Assembly (NCBI RefSeq): GCF_018139145.2
Contig: NC_059481.1
Span: 4,762,368-4,826,367, forward strand
Direction of reading: 5' to 3'
Origin: Gymnogyps californianus
Lineage: Eukaryota > Chordata > Aves > Accipitriformes > Cathartidae
DNA: 64,000 nucleotides
Positions 1 to 13,747 of the stretch are shown here, piece after piece. Both the position numbers and the translations under genes were made by a program. Numbering within the stretch: position 1 is the first letter of the stretch; the number at the start of each line of letters is the position of its first letter. Under the pieces are notes generated by a model. That model was not told the origin of the DNA. It saw nothing but the letters and a program-made list of their open reading frames with translations, and searched no databases.

Positions 1-3000
1 TCAAATTAATAAAACATGTTAGCATATCACTTCAACTTTGCCTGCTAGTTTCTTCACTGTTTAGATGAAAGAATGGAAAACACAGGAGTTGTCTATAGTG
101 GGACATTTCACACAATAGCCACTGCAGGGAACAGTTCTCCCTGCAGGCATACTGCAGTAGCTGTTCTTGCCATTCCCCTCTGCAGACAGCCCCTTTCATA
201 ATATATCTTTTCCAATATAAAGCTATAAAGGAGAAAAGTGAAAATTAGAGATCAGCCAAAACAAATCCCAGACAAAACATTTCTCTGAAATCAGAGATGA
301 TTTAGATTTGTCACCAAAAGTTGGCTGGTTTCTTTGTCAGATTAGCTGCATCAAAACTCCCAACCAGAGCAGTGTGGAGCATCAGCAGCATTTGGCCCTT
401 ATTTGAAGCAAATCTCCATCTTTGAGATAAAACCCAGAGACAATTTCAGAAGTCATTCTGTGGCTGGGGTCCATCTCAGTTCTCATGGAAACATTTTAAA
501 ATTTTTCTAAAGTTTCCCATAAGAGGAACGTAATTCTGCCACAAAGTCTCTTTTGAGTGCCTTCTCTGGAATTATTGCACATAACTTATTAATTATTTAA
601 ATAAGTATGTTGATGCTACTGTTCTTGCTACTTAAGCACATTTCTCTCATTGAGTTCTAATGATTTAGATCTTCATTTCTCTGTATTTTTACTGGAGTAA
701 AAAATATTTAACAGTTCTCAGCTGACTGACTATATGGCTTGAACCACAAGCCATGACTTCCCATTCTCAAGCTCTGCATTAAATCTCTACATTTCATAAT
801 CTCCAGAGCTCCAGTGACAAAGGCTACATCTCCTTAACTGCTGCGTCTCCTGACTTATTTTCTTAACCACTCTATCTGCAGTTAACATAGTGGATCCTCA
901 GGAGAAGCCTTATGGACCAGGTATATAAAGAAGGGCAGGCTACAGTGCTAAAGGCAATACACATTTTTCAGTGCAGTTCAGGGATCCAAACTACCTCAGG
1001 TTCTCATTTCTGTACACTCAGCAGAAAGCTACTGACTAGAAAAACAACTATTTTAACTTGCATGCAACACAGAAGCAGGGGCAGTGATTTAAGAAGAGAT
1101 GGGATACTTCCCAATTTTGAGGTGCAGAGAAACAGCATAACATATCCTTTTGTTTAACGTATGATTAAGGAGCTGAAGATGTTACACCCAATGAGTGAAG
1201 TCATCGCTATATGACTTTGTACTTTCTACTGAGCATCTTGAAAGGTGCTCAAGTTCTCAAGGACTCTCCTGTCTGTACACAGCTTCCAGTTTGTAAATAA
1301 AGGCCTAGAAAAGTGACTTTCCCCCAAAATAGCTGAGTAGTTTTCATCTCCCATCCTCATTCTGGAAGCTAGGAATGCATTCATTCCAGATACCTCAAAA
1401 AAACGTCCCCAAGCCTGTTGAGACTACAGTGCAAAGCACTGTAAGCATCCACACTAGTTCTTTCCAGTCAAGCAGCTGAAGTATTTTTCTGCTTTCATTA
1501 TCATTTCTCCATTTGCCTCCTTGCTTATTTGCTGCCAAAGGTATCTTATCGTCTTTCCCATTACTAGCAGCAGATAGCTAAATATTTAAGTCTAAACTAG
1601 TTTAGTTTAGTTATATCTTTTTTCTATTTAAAGCTACCATTTCTGCTCTTGAATTACTGCTGAGAGAAGCTACTCTGATCAATTGTCTCTGTTCTCATTT
1701 TAATTTGTTTATAATTTGGAGCCCAGTTTCAAGGTCTGACTAAACCAAAATACTGAGTACCGTTGGCTAGCAATATTTTGTGTCAGTCTGCATCAGCTCA
1801 CATGTTAACAAAAAATAAGATTTTTCCCTTTCTGAAAGATCATGAATACCTTTCTGCTATGCATGATAAAGAGTCTCTGCAATCTCTGCTCACATGTAGT
1901 TCTCTGCAGTAAGCAATAACCTTAATCTTACTGCTTCAGAGTCAAGAATAAGTAACAGAACCACCTCCCTATCAATTTATCAGCTAGGAAACTGATTTGT
2001 TTGTATTATGTTGGTAACAAGTGGAAACTTTGTTTCTTGACTGTAACATGACTCTGCATTAGACAAAAGTTATTTCTGTGATTGTATACAACTCACATAT
2101 AGGGCATACACAAGTCATGCTTGGAATTTTGCTGGTTCTGTTCCTTGATTTCTCGTTGTATACTATATAAAGCCATAGTCATAATATTGTATTCTATCAT
2201 CATGCCTCTTATCAAGTCCCTATGCCGTCACTTGCAGAGTATAATGATTATAGAACAATGCCTCAATTCAATTTCATTTTAAAATGAGAATTACACTAGT
2301 AGTTCTCTTGTTGCTACATTCTAACCAAAATATATAAGAAAATTACAAGTTTACCAAATCATCAACAATCCTTAATAGCCCCATGATTATTATACAAACT
2401 GGTATTAGTTGCACAAATAATATTTTGAGTAAACTAAAAGACGGCTGAATAGTGAAAAAGGGAAAGAACTATAGTACGTCCGTCCTTTTTCTGCTTTTGT
2501 GGATTGGCCAACTAGAAATATCCCTCTCCCCCATGGCATTCTTATATGACCAGGAAGAAAGTTAAAACTTTCTTCCCAAACCTCCAATCCCAAACACTGG
2601 CTGCCATCTAGAGAACTAGTTGGGTCCAGAATGGCTATTTTAGTAATCCCCTTCAAATCTCTGCTCAAGTCAGATTATGTACAATGATTTTAAACAGCAG
2701 AATCAGGGTTTGCAATATGGCTGCCAAGTTTCTGAGACTGTACAGCTTCCTCTGCAGGGTCTTTCTCAAATCCATGCACAATCTACTATAGCAATGCCAC
2801 TGCAGAAACACTTACTGAAGTAACAGAAGTTCTGGAGTGAGCAGCTACCTTATGTTTAAGACTGGTTTACTGTGGAATCCTAGAGATCCAAATTTTACTT
2901 TTTTTACCCTCTCAATTCGTCAGGATTCAATACCTGGTGGACTTGGCAAGGGTATGTTGCTGATTGCTAATCGCATTTATGAACCAGTGATTTTCTGAGT

Positions 3001-5348
3001 CAGACTGGTCAGTCAGAAACGAGAAATGCAGTTTTCCATCTGTTTCTTAACCTGACCTTTCAGCACCTAACTACCTTCTCTCTGTAAATCACACTCAAAA
3101 GTAAAAGGTAGAGAGTTACAATCCATGATCCCAGCAACTGAAAATCAGATACTATGCTATCCAGGAATCTCTAAACACTTCACAGAAATACTGTAAGCAT
3201 TATTATTTCCATCTATGGGGGAAAATTTGACCCAGATGTGACTTTCTCAAAATTGTTGCTGTGAACCAGCGCCAAACCCAAGAATAACATTTGGCTCTCC
3301 CTCTGCTAAGCCACATTATTTGGCTCCCATGCAGAGGTGACACCAGCTATTTTCAATGTATCTTTAAAGTTGGCATGACTTACCAGAGTTGAATTGTATG
3401 GGTTATTGCCCATCCTGCTGTTCTCACTCAAGAACTGGTCTCCATGGCTACAAAAGGCATTGCTCAGTGCTACTTTAATAGAAACCCCATTCAGTCTAAG
3501 TACATTTAATTACAAAAGCTCATTGACTCTATCAGTGAACCACAGAAAAATGTTCTACCCATTTCAAAAAAGGTATTCATCACCCCTATAATCTCACATT
3601 CCACCTAGTTCGGTCACAAAGGCTCCCTCACAGGTGCAACCCCTCACCTCAAGGGCGGGGGGGGGGGCGTTCCTGTCAAAGCACAATTAAAGTGCACCTG
3701 GTTGCTGGCTGCAAGTGCCCAGCCTGGTGCACCCAGCTGTACCACAGGTAGGAACAGAGCACAGTTATTAAGAAGGGAAGGAGAGGCCATACACAGAATC
3801 ATGGCTTGGGCCAGGCAACCACAGAAATTTGTGAAAGAAATCCTGTTGTGCACACCCTAGGCCCCTACTAAAGCAGGTTTTCAGAGCAACTTTTCTGCCT
3901 TTTCAGTGTCAAGACTGAGGGGCTGCCATCGTCACCTGAGCAGAGACGCCACAAGATGGGGCCATTGAGCTGTGTTTTGTATCAAAAATGCAAATGACTG
4001 AAGCGTTCGGTCATCCACATTTTGATGCCAATAATTAAAATCTAAATTCAGGCTCACTATTAACAAGTACTACCTTTCAAAATGTCTCTAATCTTAAAGG
4101 ATTATTCAGAAAAACTCAAACATGTTTATAATGCATTTTGCCTGTCAGCAATCTATTCCAATAAAATCAGCTTCACATACATGCAGCTGAAATTTATTAC
4201 GATGTTCACACCTTCCACTGCCCACAAGTTAAATGGGAACTGGTGTCTAGTTTTGATTATAGCACCATGCTGAAATACTGTCTAACAAAATTTTGCAAGA
4301 AGGTCTTCTCATCAAACAGAAATGCCCCCTACCCTTCCTCCTCAAACTACAAGCTCTTTTTCTACAGTTAACTATTTGGTGTTGTATTTTGTTGTCCATC
4401 TGACGCACCTTTACTATAACAAAAATCCCCTTTTTTAATATACAGTTTTCCTTCAACACCATGGATTGCAAGCTTCTTCTATTCAGTTGGACTTAAAATT
4501 AATAAAGGATCTAATGGGTTAAACGGGATAAGGTTAAACTCCAGGTTTTACATTTGTTTTCTCAACAGCTGATTTAATAAGAGAAAATATTTAGTTGGAA
4601 TACATGAAACTTGTTAGCTTCACTCTGAAAGGGTTCTGATGTTGCTTAGAGAGAAACAGTCATTTGATAAAATATAAAAAACAATGTGTAAATGAATTAT
4701 GAAAATGCAATTAAGAAAAGAGTGCTCACCTTCAGGATCTTTGGGAAGGCCAAAATAAACAAAAATACTTTGATTGCCAAAAATATATATGAAAGTCATT
4801 ATCAAAGACGGCATTATAATTATAATGCTTAACATCTCAATGCAAACATGAGATCACTCAGTTCTTCATAGTAATATCCTGAATTCATTCTTACCTTCTT
4901 AGATGCCTTTAAGCAATGTTCTCAACAGCAAAGCATATCACTCTTCAGCTGTCCACATTCAACGGTGTTCTTCTACCTTGAAAAAACAGAAGGCATCAAA
5001 TTTAACATCCTTAGTTGCCTGGGTTTAGTTCTTCAGTTTTGCTTATGCTCTCTTATACATTATAGCATTGAAATCCAAAGAGTTTCTGATCTGCTATGCC
5101 TGTGCCTGCATGTTGGCTTTGTGACTTCAGCCAGTGTCTAAATTCACAGCACTGTGAACTGTTGATCCAGTTGTGGGATTAGGACCTTCCAGTATACATC
5201 TATGCAAAGTTATCCATTCCATAACTGCAAAGTGGTATGAGCAGGCTGTAGGAAAGTTGCAGATGCAGAATGCAAATGTTACGACAGATTAGAGACTAAC
5301 CTTCTCCTCTCAAGTAAATGAAATTTACTGTTTTGTATGCTTTCCTAG
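1..5348 (+). other. CA12: CA12 intron sequence, no exon recognised
   Basis: This stretch lies upstream of the transmembrane exon of CA12 and should be intron of that gene. I looked for the extracellular carbonic anhydrase domain (zinc-binding histidines, SLTTPPC-type motif) on both strands and saw none. Open frames here are all shorter than 90 codons and resemble nothing known. An 11-base G run sits at 3657-3667. The upstream CA12 exons must lie to the left of the window. Confidence 0.6.
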
Positions 5349-5433
5349 GTTTTGTTGTTTCTGTTGTGATAGCCTGCATTCTGGGAGTTCTCATCATTCT
5401 TGCAGTAGCCTTCTGGCTACTGAAGAGGAAAAG
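5349..5433 (+). CDS. CA12: CA12 transmembrane exon
   Basis: The acceptor is TTTCCTAG at 5341-5348 and the donor GTAAGA starts at 5434. The 85-base exon begins in the third-codon-split phase (GT completes a codon) and ends with AG of a split serine codon. It encodes the membrane helix and the basic KRK that follows it on the cytosolic side. Confidence 0.86.
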
Positions 5434-6380
5434 GTAAGATGTCCGGCTGTCACATCACAGAAAAAGAAGTCAAACCAAATTTTTCTTCTGACACAAAGAA
5501 GTGCTTGTGTGTCCAAAACCTTGCACATTTTTTATAGTGGTAATGTTTGATCTTTTATAAGATATAATCTCTTCCTAAAAGCTTTGATTTGTTTTTATCA
5601 CTGTAGACGTTATTTCTCCTGTATCATATACTCCAAAGTAATTCTATTTTATTGCCAGCAAAATACGTTTATATGGCTAAAAGGTCTCTACTTGCTGTGA
5701 CCTTGTGCCACAGTGGCCACCATTCTGCCATTGTAGGAATGGTTGTTTTTCCATAAAATAATAATTACTGGAACAGTGCTCACGTAAACCCTTAAAAGAT
5801 ACAAGGACAGGAAATAGGGAATTATATGCGACTACCGGGGAGAACACAAAACCACTTTCCACTCTAGGTACTGACTGCTCCCACAAGTAGTTAGGAAATG
5901 AGACTCCGTTTTCAGACTAAGCGGGACAAGCAGGCTGTGCTTGTCCAGGGGAATGGAGTTCTAGAAAAAACCTCTCCCAAAGGTCACATCATTTAAGGGG
6001 AAGAAATCTGTACTGACAAGAGATCATTTAGCCAGACTGTTTGCCAGTAAAGCCAAATTCTGGAAAAAAGACTAAGATTACAAACTTTCCTACAGCCTGA
6101 TCCTTTTGTGATCAGCATTGACTCTGCCACACAGAATGCGTTCTCCTGAAATATTTGTAACAATAAGCTACTGTGACATTTGCACTAGTACAGAGAAAAA
6201 TAATCTCCTGCATGCATAACGGACCATTTTAAGTAACCAATGGTGCTTTTCCTTCATTGGAATTACAATTATATAATACATTTGTTTTATTTTAGCTGCA
6301 GAAAGGGAGGCGAAGACAACAGAGGAGTCATCTACAAACCAGGCATGTACAAGGAGGAAGAAGACATCTCCAAACTTTGA
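5349..6380 (+). CDS. CA12: CA12, carbonic anhydrase 12, 3' partial (last two coding exons)
   Basis: CA12 is a single-pass plasma-membrane enzyme that hydrates CO2 to bicarbonate and a proton at the outer cell face. Only the end of the gene is here: join(5349..5433, 6296..6380). The first exon encodes about 21 hydrophobic residues of the transmembrane helix (from FVVSVVIACILGVLIIL) followed by basic stop-transfer residues WLLKRKS. The second encodes the cytosolic tail, with the CA12-typical NRGVIYKP motif and an acidic end, EEEDISKL, then TGA. The exons join in phase across an AG/C serine codon. Both splice sites flanking the 862-base intron are canonical. The tail tells it from the related CA14 and CA9. 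The catalytic domain is outside the window, so enzyme integrity cannot be judged. Confidence 0.88.
5434..6295 (+). other. CA12: CA12 last intron
   Basis: This 862-base intron runs from GTAAGA to TTTTAG. I see no repeat, RNA gene or extra exon in it. Confidence 0.75.
6296..6380 (+). CDS. CA12: CA12 last coding exon (cytosolic tail)
   Basis: The acceptor TTTTAG ends at 6295. The coding part reads SCRKGGEDNRGVIYKPG and then an acidic C-terminus ending SKL, with TGA at 6378-6380. The GVIYKP block is the part conserved in CA12 tails. Confidence 0.88.
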
Positions 6381-8001
6381 TGCCGCGCTCTGTCACAAAA
6401 GCCCCTTTTCATTCACAGTGCTGATTTATTTTGCATTGGTGGAACACGTCTCTTGTTCTTGGCTAATGATAAGCCTCAAGTGTGTTCTAAAAACGTACCA
6501 GCCAAAAGTCTTCTGTAGCCCTTGTTCTCTTGTTTTCCAGGGAGATATGAGCAGTGAATACTCCTGAGCTAAATTCCTCACCACATTCTTTTAATGTTTG
6601 CTGCTTACTGAGTCTGAGCCTTTTAATTGATTTTACAGTTAATCCTAAACTCCAATTTTATGGTTTGTTTAGCACCGATTTTCCCACAGGTATTCAAATC
6701 TGAAGACACTCATCAAGCTACAAGCACTCCTCCCTGCTAAATCAAGGTATTTGTTTTAGCATCATGAATGTAAACAAGATAAAGGGCAATGTGTATTTGA
6801 AATCAGAATTTGAACTAGGTTGTTCAGTGGATACAGTTTTTTAAATCACAGCAAATGATTCTAGTACATTCACCACTGGCTTTGTAACAGAAATATCAGA
6901 GGAAAAGACAAGTGCAAATGCAATGGGAGCCACATGGATTGTGAATGGGGTTCAAACCCAGGAACTCAGTGCTCAAAAAACACTACTGCTAGAGGAACAG
7001 CTCACTTTCCAGTTATTACACAGCCTCACAAATCTGTAACAGAGGTCAGCCTCTCTCTGTCATTGGAATTAAAGAAGCATCTTGTCATCTTATCCTGCTC
7101 TTATTTATAGTGTGTGTATGAATGATGTGGAGATAATGGAGTTGCTGCTGCTTTTAAGCAGATCTGCCATTTAATCATGAAATCTTGATTGATTTTACAG
7201 TATATATTACAACTGCAATTATAGAGCAGATGTTTCGCTGATTTAGTTCTCTGAATTTAGTAATTTAATTATTAGAAAGTAATCAAAATTATCTTTTCAA
7301 ATCTCATAAGCTAGATACTCTTGAGTCTCATCATGCATTTCTGAAAGTGAGAAGCATAAACCTAACTCTGTTTCCACTGAAGACAATGTGAAATGTCATT
7401 GACTTCAGGAAGAACAGGGTTTAGCCAGCCTAGCCCAGATGTATACAGAACTCCTCTTGAATTTGACATCTAAAGAGAGGGTCTGACATGCTTGTACTTC
7501 AGTATACAGGCAGGAAGTGATTGAGCACAGGCTTATACCTCAAATAACTTCAGGTCTGAACGCTGCTGAACACTACGGGGAAAATTCCAACCTGAACTTT
7601 ACACTTAGATCTGTTTTACATTCAGTAGCACCACCACCACATTTGTGATTTTAAATAAATAAATTGTTATTCTATGTGTTTTCTCCTTTAAAGATGGCAG
7701 ATGCATACTTATGTTTTAGATTCTTCCCCTTCCATCCCCAAGAAAATTGTTTGATGTCAAAAGCAAGCTTTTGAGTGAAAGGAGAAATAACTTATTAATA
7801 GTTATTGTACACGAAATTTAAGAGCATAATCTTCCAACTAAGTACATTGCATTTGCCAGCATTTTTATCTCGCATAAACAAGCACATAAAGATCATCTTG
7901 TTGAAATGTTTGAAATTACTTAAAAAGCAGCATTTGTGTGCTATGGGGAACGCTACTTACTCTTTGAATACAGGTGTTTAAAGACAAGAATAGATAATAA
8001 A
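6381..8001 (+). other. CA12: CA12 3' UTR, approximate
   Basis: The sequence after the CA12 stop has no reading frame of note. Overlapping AATAAA signals lie at 7654-7663, and another at 7996-8001 is followed by a T- and GT-rich stretch that suits cleavage. Which signal is used cannot be read from the DNA, so the right edge is an estimate. Confidence 0.45.
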
Positions 8002-9742
8002 TTTTTATGATGTTTCTTCGGTTTCTCTTATTTCTTCTAGAAGACTAACATTTTAATTAGTATTTTCATCTTCAGCTCAGCTGATTAGAAACATCGATCA
8101 ATCACTCTCTTTTGCATGCAACATCCTTGGCATCTGTAAAAAGAAGCATAAAAACCTCAGCCAAGTACCATACACTTACTGTGAGGAAAAGTCTCACATT
8201 ACCAGCAAAGAAAACATATTACACATTAGGCAAAAAATGTCTCCTTCAGAACTATTTCTTAAGCAAGAGAACAAACTGAAGAGGGATTCACACAAATCAT
8301 ATTCCTGCTACTCCCACTTGTAACACTCTCTAATTGCATGGAGTCCTCCTATGAAATCCATGCTGCCTTTGAAAATGCAAGCACATGGGAATTTTTGTTT
8401 TTCCTTAATATTGTGTTACGAGTTTGCACTGTCAGTGGTCCCTGAGCTGAAAGAATCTAAACCCATATGTTTTCTGGGCTCTTTAGCCACTATCATTTAA
8501 TAAATCTATTGAAGCATCACATTTTTTTAATACTTTCCAGGACATTTCTTTTGTCATTCTTTCAGATGTCTGGAAAAATCAAGCATGATCAGAAAGACAG
8601 ATGTAGTTAACACATTACCACGATAAATTAAATCAAGTTACAAAAATCACAATTCACTCCTTTTTAAATGGAATGACCCATTTTTGAGGCTCCAATAGCA
8701 GAAATGAAGCCTAAATAATTTAAGCCAGAAAAGAAGTGAGAGAGTTAGATGCCACAAGGGGTGTAGAGCTCTCCTTCCATTTCCTTGTCATATAAAGAAA
8801 CCCATTCCTTTGTGTTACAATGCACCTATAGTGTGACTATATAATCTCAAGTCCAAACTCAAGAGTATTCACTTCCTGTAAGCAAATATGAATATCCTCA
8901 CAGAGGTGCTTCACTGACTGCCTTACTTCCTGGTTTAGTCAAGAATTTCTCCTCTCAGGAAGAGGTTATCAAAATAGCAGCTACTAAGTTTTCTTTTTTT
9001 CTTCAGAAAGGAGAACTTACTTCAGGACATCCTATCATAGTTTATATAACAAAGTTTGAAGTCAATGTGGTACAACTTTGTCCAAACCGGTTGACCAGTC
9101 ACAAGACTATTCTGCTAAAACGTGTGTACAGTGGGATCATGATAAATATCTTATTTTTACATTTTCTCCATTGTCAACAGTGTAGGGGTACAACACATCT
9201 TGCACAACTAAGTGTATTTCAAAGTTTGCTCAAGAAGCATTAAGTCACAAGAAGTTCTGCATGTATCATATCTAATGTATGAAAACAAATCCCAGAGGAT
9301 TACTTTTAAATATAGAAGCTTAAAAAAAGAAAAAAGGCTTCTTGACTTCAGCTAAAATGGTGGAAGAAAATGGAGTTGGTTTGCTATCGCAAAGCTTACT
9401 GTGTTGAAGTAAAATGTTTTTTTCATTAATTCTGTAGCAAGATCAATACATTAATTCTCTACTAAGTTTAAGACCTAGTCCTCAACTTTAAATGTTACCC
9501 ATAGTTAAACATATGAATTTAACATTGAATCATTTGTCATCTTATTGCAGAAAGCTACAACTGAACTATTAAGTTCTCAGATGTGTGGTATCCATGAGGA
9601 GGTTTGAATTGTGCATTTCAAACAGCTGCCTGACAAAAGCCAAGTTATGAAGTAAACAAATACCGATTTTTTTCCTCCCCCTAAATTCAAGAAGGTATCA
9701 GTTGCTTTAAATGTGTAGAGAGATTATAGAGGATATTAGACA
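8002..9742. other. Intergenic, nothing recognised
   Basis: This is AT-rich single-copy-looking DNA between CA12 and the APH1B remnant. I saw no coding signal, RNA gene or known repeat in it. Confidence 0.5.
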
Positions 9743-10178
9743 TTATCTGGGATGCTGATGAGCTAAAAGGAAGTCACTGTCCCTGCATAACAAGCAGCGT
9801 TTCAGATTTTGAAGGGAGCCACCTGCAGTGAAGAAAGTCGAAGTCCCCATGAGGATCATAGTAATAAAGGAGGGCACTATGCTACCTTCATAGTGAGGAT
9901 GCAGGAAAGCCGGCAAAAATAAAAACAGAGATAGTTCAACCAAGTCGCAGGAATGTAAGTAACATCCAGACTTCTTCACATGAGAAGAGATAGTTGATGT
10001 CAAACAGCTGGGGAGGTGAAACGAAAAGGTATCATTTTAAAGAAATTAGAGCTTTTCAAAAACCCAGAGTCCTGTAATATGCAGTGTGTTAGCTGCAGCT
10101 GTCTGTCCCAGAGTTTCATCCATTTCAGTGCTCAGGATCAGCAGACCCAGTAACCCCAAACCGAAGGAACACAGCAAA
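9743..10178 (-). pseudogene. APH1B: APH1B remnant: 3' end of a gamma-secretase subunit gene, broken
   Basis: APH1B is a seven-helix subunit of gamma-secretase. The - strand from 9910 to 9743 reads an open end with SFITMILMGTSTFF, TAGGSLQNLKRCLLC and DFLLAHQHPR before TAA at 9743-9745. This matches the C-terminus of vertebrate APH1B in order and spacing (LMGT, AAGGS, CLLC, FLL, final R). Upstream, 10004-9957 reads FDINYLFSCEEVWMLL, like the loop before helix 6, then hits TGA. Further upstream, 10178-10080 reads SFGLGLLGLLILS and ETLG, like the helix-4 exon. These pieces need at least two frame changes to join, and in-frame stops occur. No introns separate them, although family knowledge puts one after the helix-4 exon. 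The best call is a decayed gene in its syntenic place; a truncated retrocopy is the alternative. Confidence 0.72.
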
Positions 10179-11671
10179 CTACAAAGATACATGGGAAAAT
10201 TAATTATAACCCGTGGCTGGGTAGCTGGATACCCAGAATTGGACAACTGCTGGGTGGAATATTTCCCTCAACTTTCACACTACAAATAAGTCACCAGTTT
10301 GTACCTCTGCTCATTTTATAGTGGCCTGATAATCTGCCCCACTTTCCACTTCTCCTACTGTCAACACCTTAAGGAAATGAAACTGATTGGTGAACTCACG
10401 AGAACCAATGCCATCAAGTGGCTCAGAACAACCAGCACCACTGCCAACCATTGCTTTTTTATTATTTCCAAGTTATTATTTCCAAGTAATCAAATTTTCT
10501 GAAATTCTAAAAGAAAACTGTAAATAGTTATTCTTACACATGGAGTATATTTTGAAAAATCAGTCTATGACTTAATTGTGGTGTGGGGTTTTTTTAACCA
10601 CAAATACAGCTTGGGACATAAAAATTCAAAAAGACACTGTGAGGTTTCTATTATTACCTTGCAAGGAATATTTAAATCTTAACACTTTCACGTTATTTTC
10701 CTTGTTTTTCCTTCTACTTAAAAAAAGACAAACATTTTTCTTCATCACTAGAAAATGTAAACTGGAGCTTAACCTACCCCACAGACCTCTTTAAAAGAAG
10801 ACAATATTTATATGTTCTACATTTCAAAAACGCCAGATAATCAGGAACATTACAGAAAAGTAAAATCTGATACCTTGTTTCAGTTTTGGCTGCCTATTCA
10901 ACAAGTAAATGTTTACAGACAGATTTCAAATTCCCTGTACTTTAATTAAGCCCAACAAAAGCAAACAGAAGACTTTGTAACACACACACACAAAATTTCC
11001 CACCATGTTCATCTTTCAGAGTCGATGAAAAAACACCAGTGACTGCTGGATGGCCTTACACAGCTGCACAACACTTGGAGTGGATGTATCCAACTGCCAA
11101 GAACAGTGCAGGCTGACACGACTAAGTATCCTGCACCAGGATATGCTGAAGTCTCCATTTCTTTAATATGAACGTTTAGTACGTGCTTGGCTCTTCACAA
11201 AATAAGTAAGAAGTAACAAAGAGATGGTGGCTTAGAAGCCTCGGGGAACCAAGCAGCTCACACAACCAGTTAAATGCTTTGGTGGTACCGGTTTTACATA
11301 ATTTGATTACATTAAAAGCCTTTCTTGACTGTCCTGGAGGCTCTGCCCATGTTCTAACCTAGAACTGTAACCCACTTACTGCATAGCTTTAGACAACTTA
11401 TGTATTCACTACTTTTTCTGAAACATATAAAGTTGTTCTATAACGGACCTAACTCATTGCACCTTGTCCACTCATAAAAAGACTTTCTACCACAATATGG
11501 CAGCTACAGTTTTAGAACATCATTCCTCACCAAGAAAAGACTGCTGGCCAGCAAATCAACACCTGATATTAGGATCATTCCAAATAAATAATTTTATTAA
11601 TAAAAAGCATTCCTGTGAATGCTAAGTTCTACTTTGCCATTCTCTCAATTTAAGCTATTACATAAAAGTGT

Positions 11672-11698
11672 CAAAACCATTTTGCAAAAATGGTTTTG
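11672..11698. repeat. Perfect 12-bp inverted repeat, 3-base loop
   Basis: CAAAACCATTTT at 11672-11683 is followed by GCA and then its exact reverse complement AAAATGGTTTTG at 11687-11698. It is in AT-rich intergenic DNA with no gene beside it. Confidence 0.85.
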
Positions 11699-13747
11699 CA
11701 AGCCTTCCTATTTCTGACCAGCTAAACAGAAAAGTAAGTGGTTAAACTTAGAAATAATACCCATCACTTGTACCTAACTCTTAACCAGCACATGGGTTGT
11801 GATGTAGCTTTTTAATGTGAAATTATGAAACAAAAGTTCCCCGGACAACTTTTAGCCTGTTACATGAAATTGCACAAAGTTGTTTCTGTGGTATCCTACA
11901 ACTACAGTAAGACACATAAATAAGCCACTGTTAACTCTCTTCTTTTCAATTCTTAGCGCAGTCATAGAGAAATATAGAGCAATTGTCCATAGATGAAAAC
12001 TGCTATACCTCAACTGAAGTAATCAGTATCATAATTCACATTAGCTGCAGACACTTACCTAGACCTCATGAAGAAAAGGAAAAAAGACCCTCAAACAAGT
12101 CTACATTTAAAATGTGTGTTTTTATCAAATCAGGTCTCATTATCAAAGTCAGTAAAATATATGTAAACAAACGTAAAACTAAAAATTTATGACAATTTAG
12201 AAGAACAGAACTTGGAAATTTTGCACATTTTCATTAATATATTAGTTTTGAGCAAAATATATATATTGCATAGTCTCAGAAAAAAGCAATAGCTCCAAAA
12301 AAGAAGTCAAAAGTCCAATTATTTTGTTTTCTTTTAAAAACAAAATTAACAACTGTTACTAAAAATAATATGCAAGACAAACAGTTTCTGATTCCAGAGA
12401 AGTGAAACGGCACCATCTAGTGACTTACAGATGAGAAAGTCAAGTCAGGAAAGTTGTCACTTCTTTTACTTCCTCAAAACACCACACATTCAAGTTTGGA
12501 AACAATAGCAAAAGGAAATGTAAAAATAAACATGAATGCTGGAACACTTAGTATAAAACAAGGAATTGAAAGTCAGGTGTTATTACTCAAGGATCATTTT
12601 TCTACCAAATTAGGTACCTACAATCTTTAGTATAGTAAAATGTTTTTGGAGGCACATACAATATAAATTTAATAGTCCCATACTACTGACCCAAACATCT
12701 TCCCAGGAAAGCCAAATGCTTTTTAAGCAATGGCAACAACAGCTTATTAAGGAATTTTCTATCAATTAATGATAACACACATAGCCGTCAAAATTTATGA
12801 ATAAAAATCGAGTAACTTTGGACGCATCTAACTCTTCACTGATAAAATCAAGTAAGGCAGCGGCCCCTTCTCTTCAATTAATAACACCACAACATATTTG
12901 CACAGGCACCATGATCCTACATGTATATGTTCACTGATTCACATTTCCAGCAGATTGCCTAAAAGCTGCCAGCATAGAACATTTCTAAGCTATTTTTACA
13001 GAACTAAACTTTAACTGCTTCTGTACAGATTGCATGCATTTTATAAAATCTTCTAGGAATTCATCCACTAGAAAAATACAGACAAAAGCAGAATGTTTGC
13101 TACTCTCTATATTTTTTCCTCTGTGCTTTTCTTAAAGGAATATATTGAAAATAAACTTATTCGCATTTTTCTCAACAAGAAGTCATATGCCCTCTGGAGG
13201 ACTATCAAGGAGGACTTTTCCTTTAGGAATTGCTATACAAAAAGTGAAAGAGTGAAGGAGGTTGCGCAGTGGAGATTCAGACATTTTTCACCAATGTTTC
13301 CTCTTTTGTTCTTTGCATTCTGCGTGTATTTAATAAATACAAAGAACAGTTTCTTGCTTTGCTAGAAAAGTTAAGTCTCTAGCAACTCAAAAAAACCCCA
13401 CCAAAACCCACCACTCTAGACTTTTAGGGTGTCCCACCCTAAAAAGTGGGACAGGTTGAAATTACAGCATCAGAGAATTACCTTTTTTTACACACTGAGA
13501 GACTGAAAATACTTTGTGAAGAACATTACAGTGGTCTGTAGCTCCGCTGGCTTCTCGCTTATCCATAGCTCTATGGCAGGGCAAAGAATACTATGTATTC
13601 CTAATAAAAACAAGATAAATAAGGTAAGCTGTTTATTGTAACAGAGTCGAAAGCCGTTAAGAAAAGCAACAGACAGGAGAGCTCCATGCTGCTGCGATCT
13701 TCAGCAAGAACAAGTGAAAAAAACTTGTCAGGGAAATCACAGAAGAG

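Noticed and set aside
4620..4835. FGLPKDPEG before a GTGAGC on the - strand, like part of a carbonic anhydrase
   Set aside because: It is on the wrong strand for CA12, the flanking residues do not fit the domain and the zinc-ligand histidines are absent.
6950..6968. GGTTCAAACCC resembling a tRNA T-arm
   Set aside because: No acceptor stem, D-arm or anticodon arm could be placed around it.
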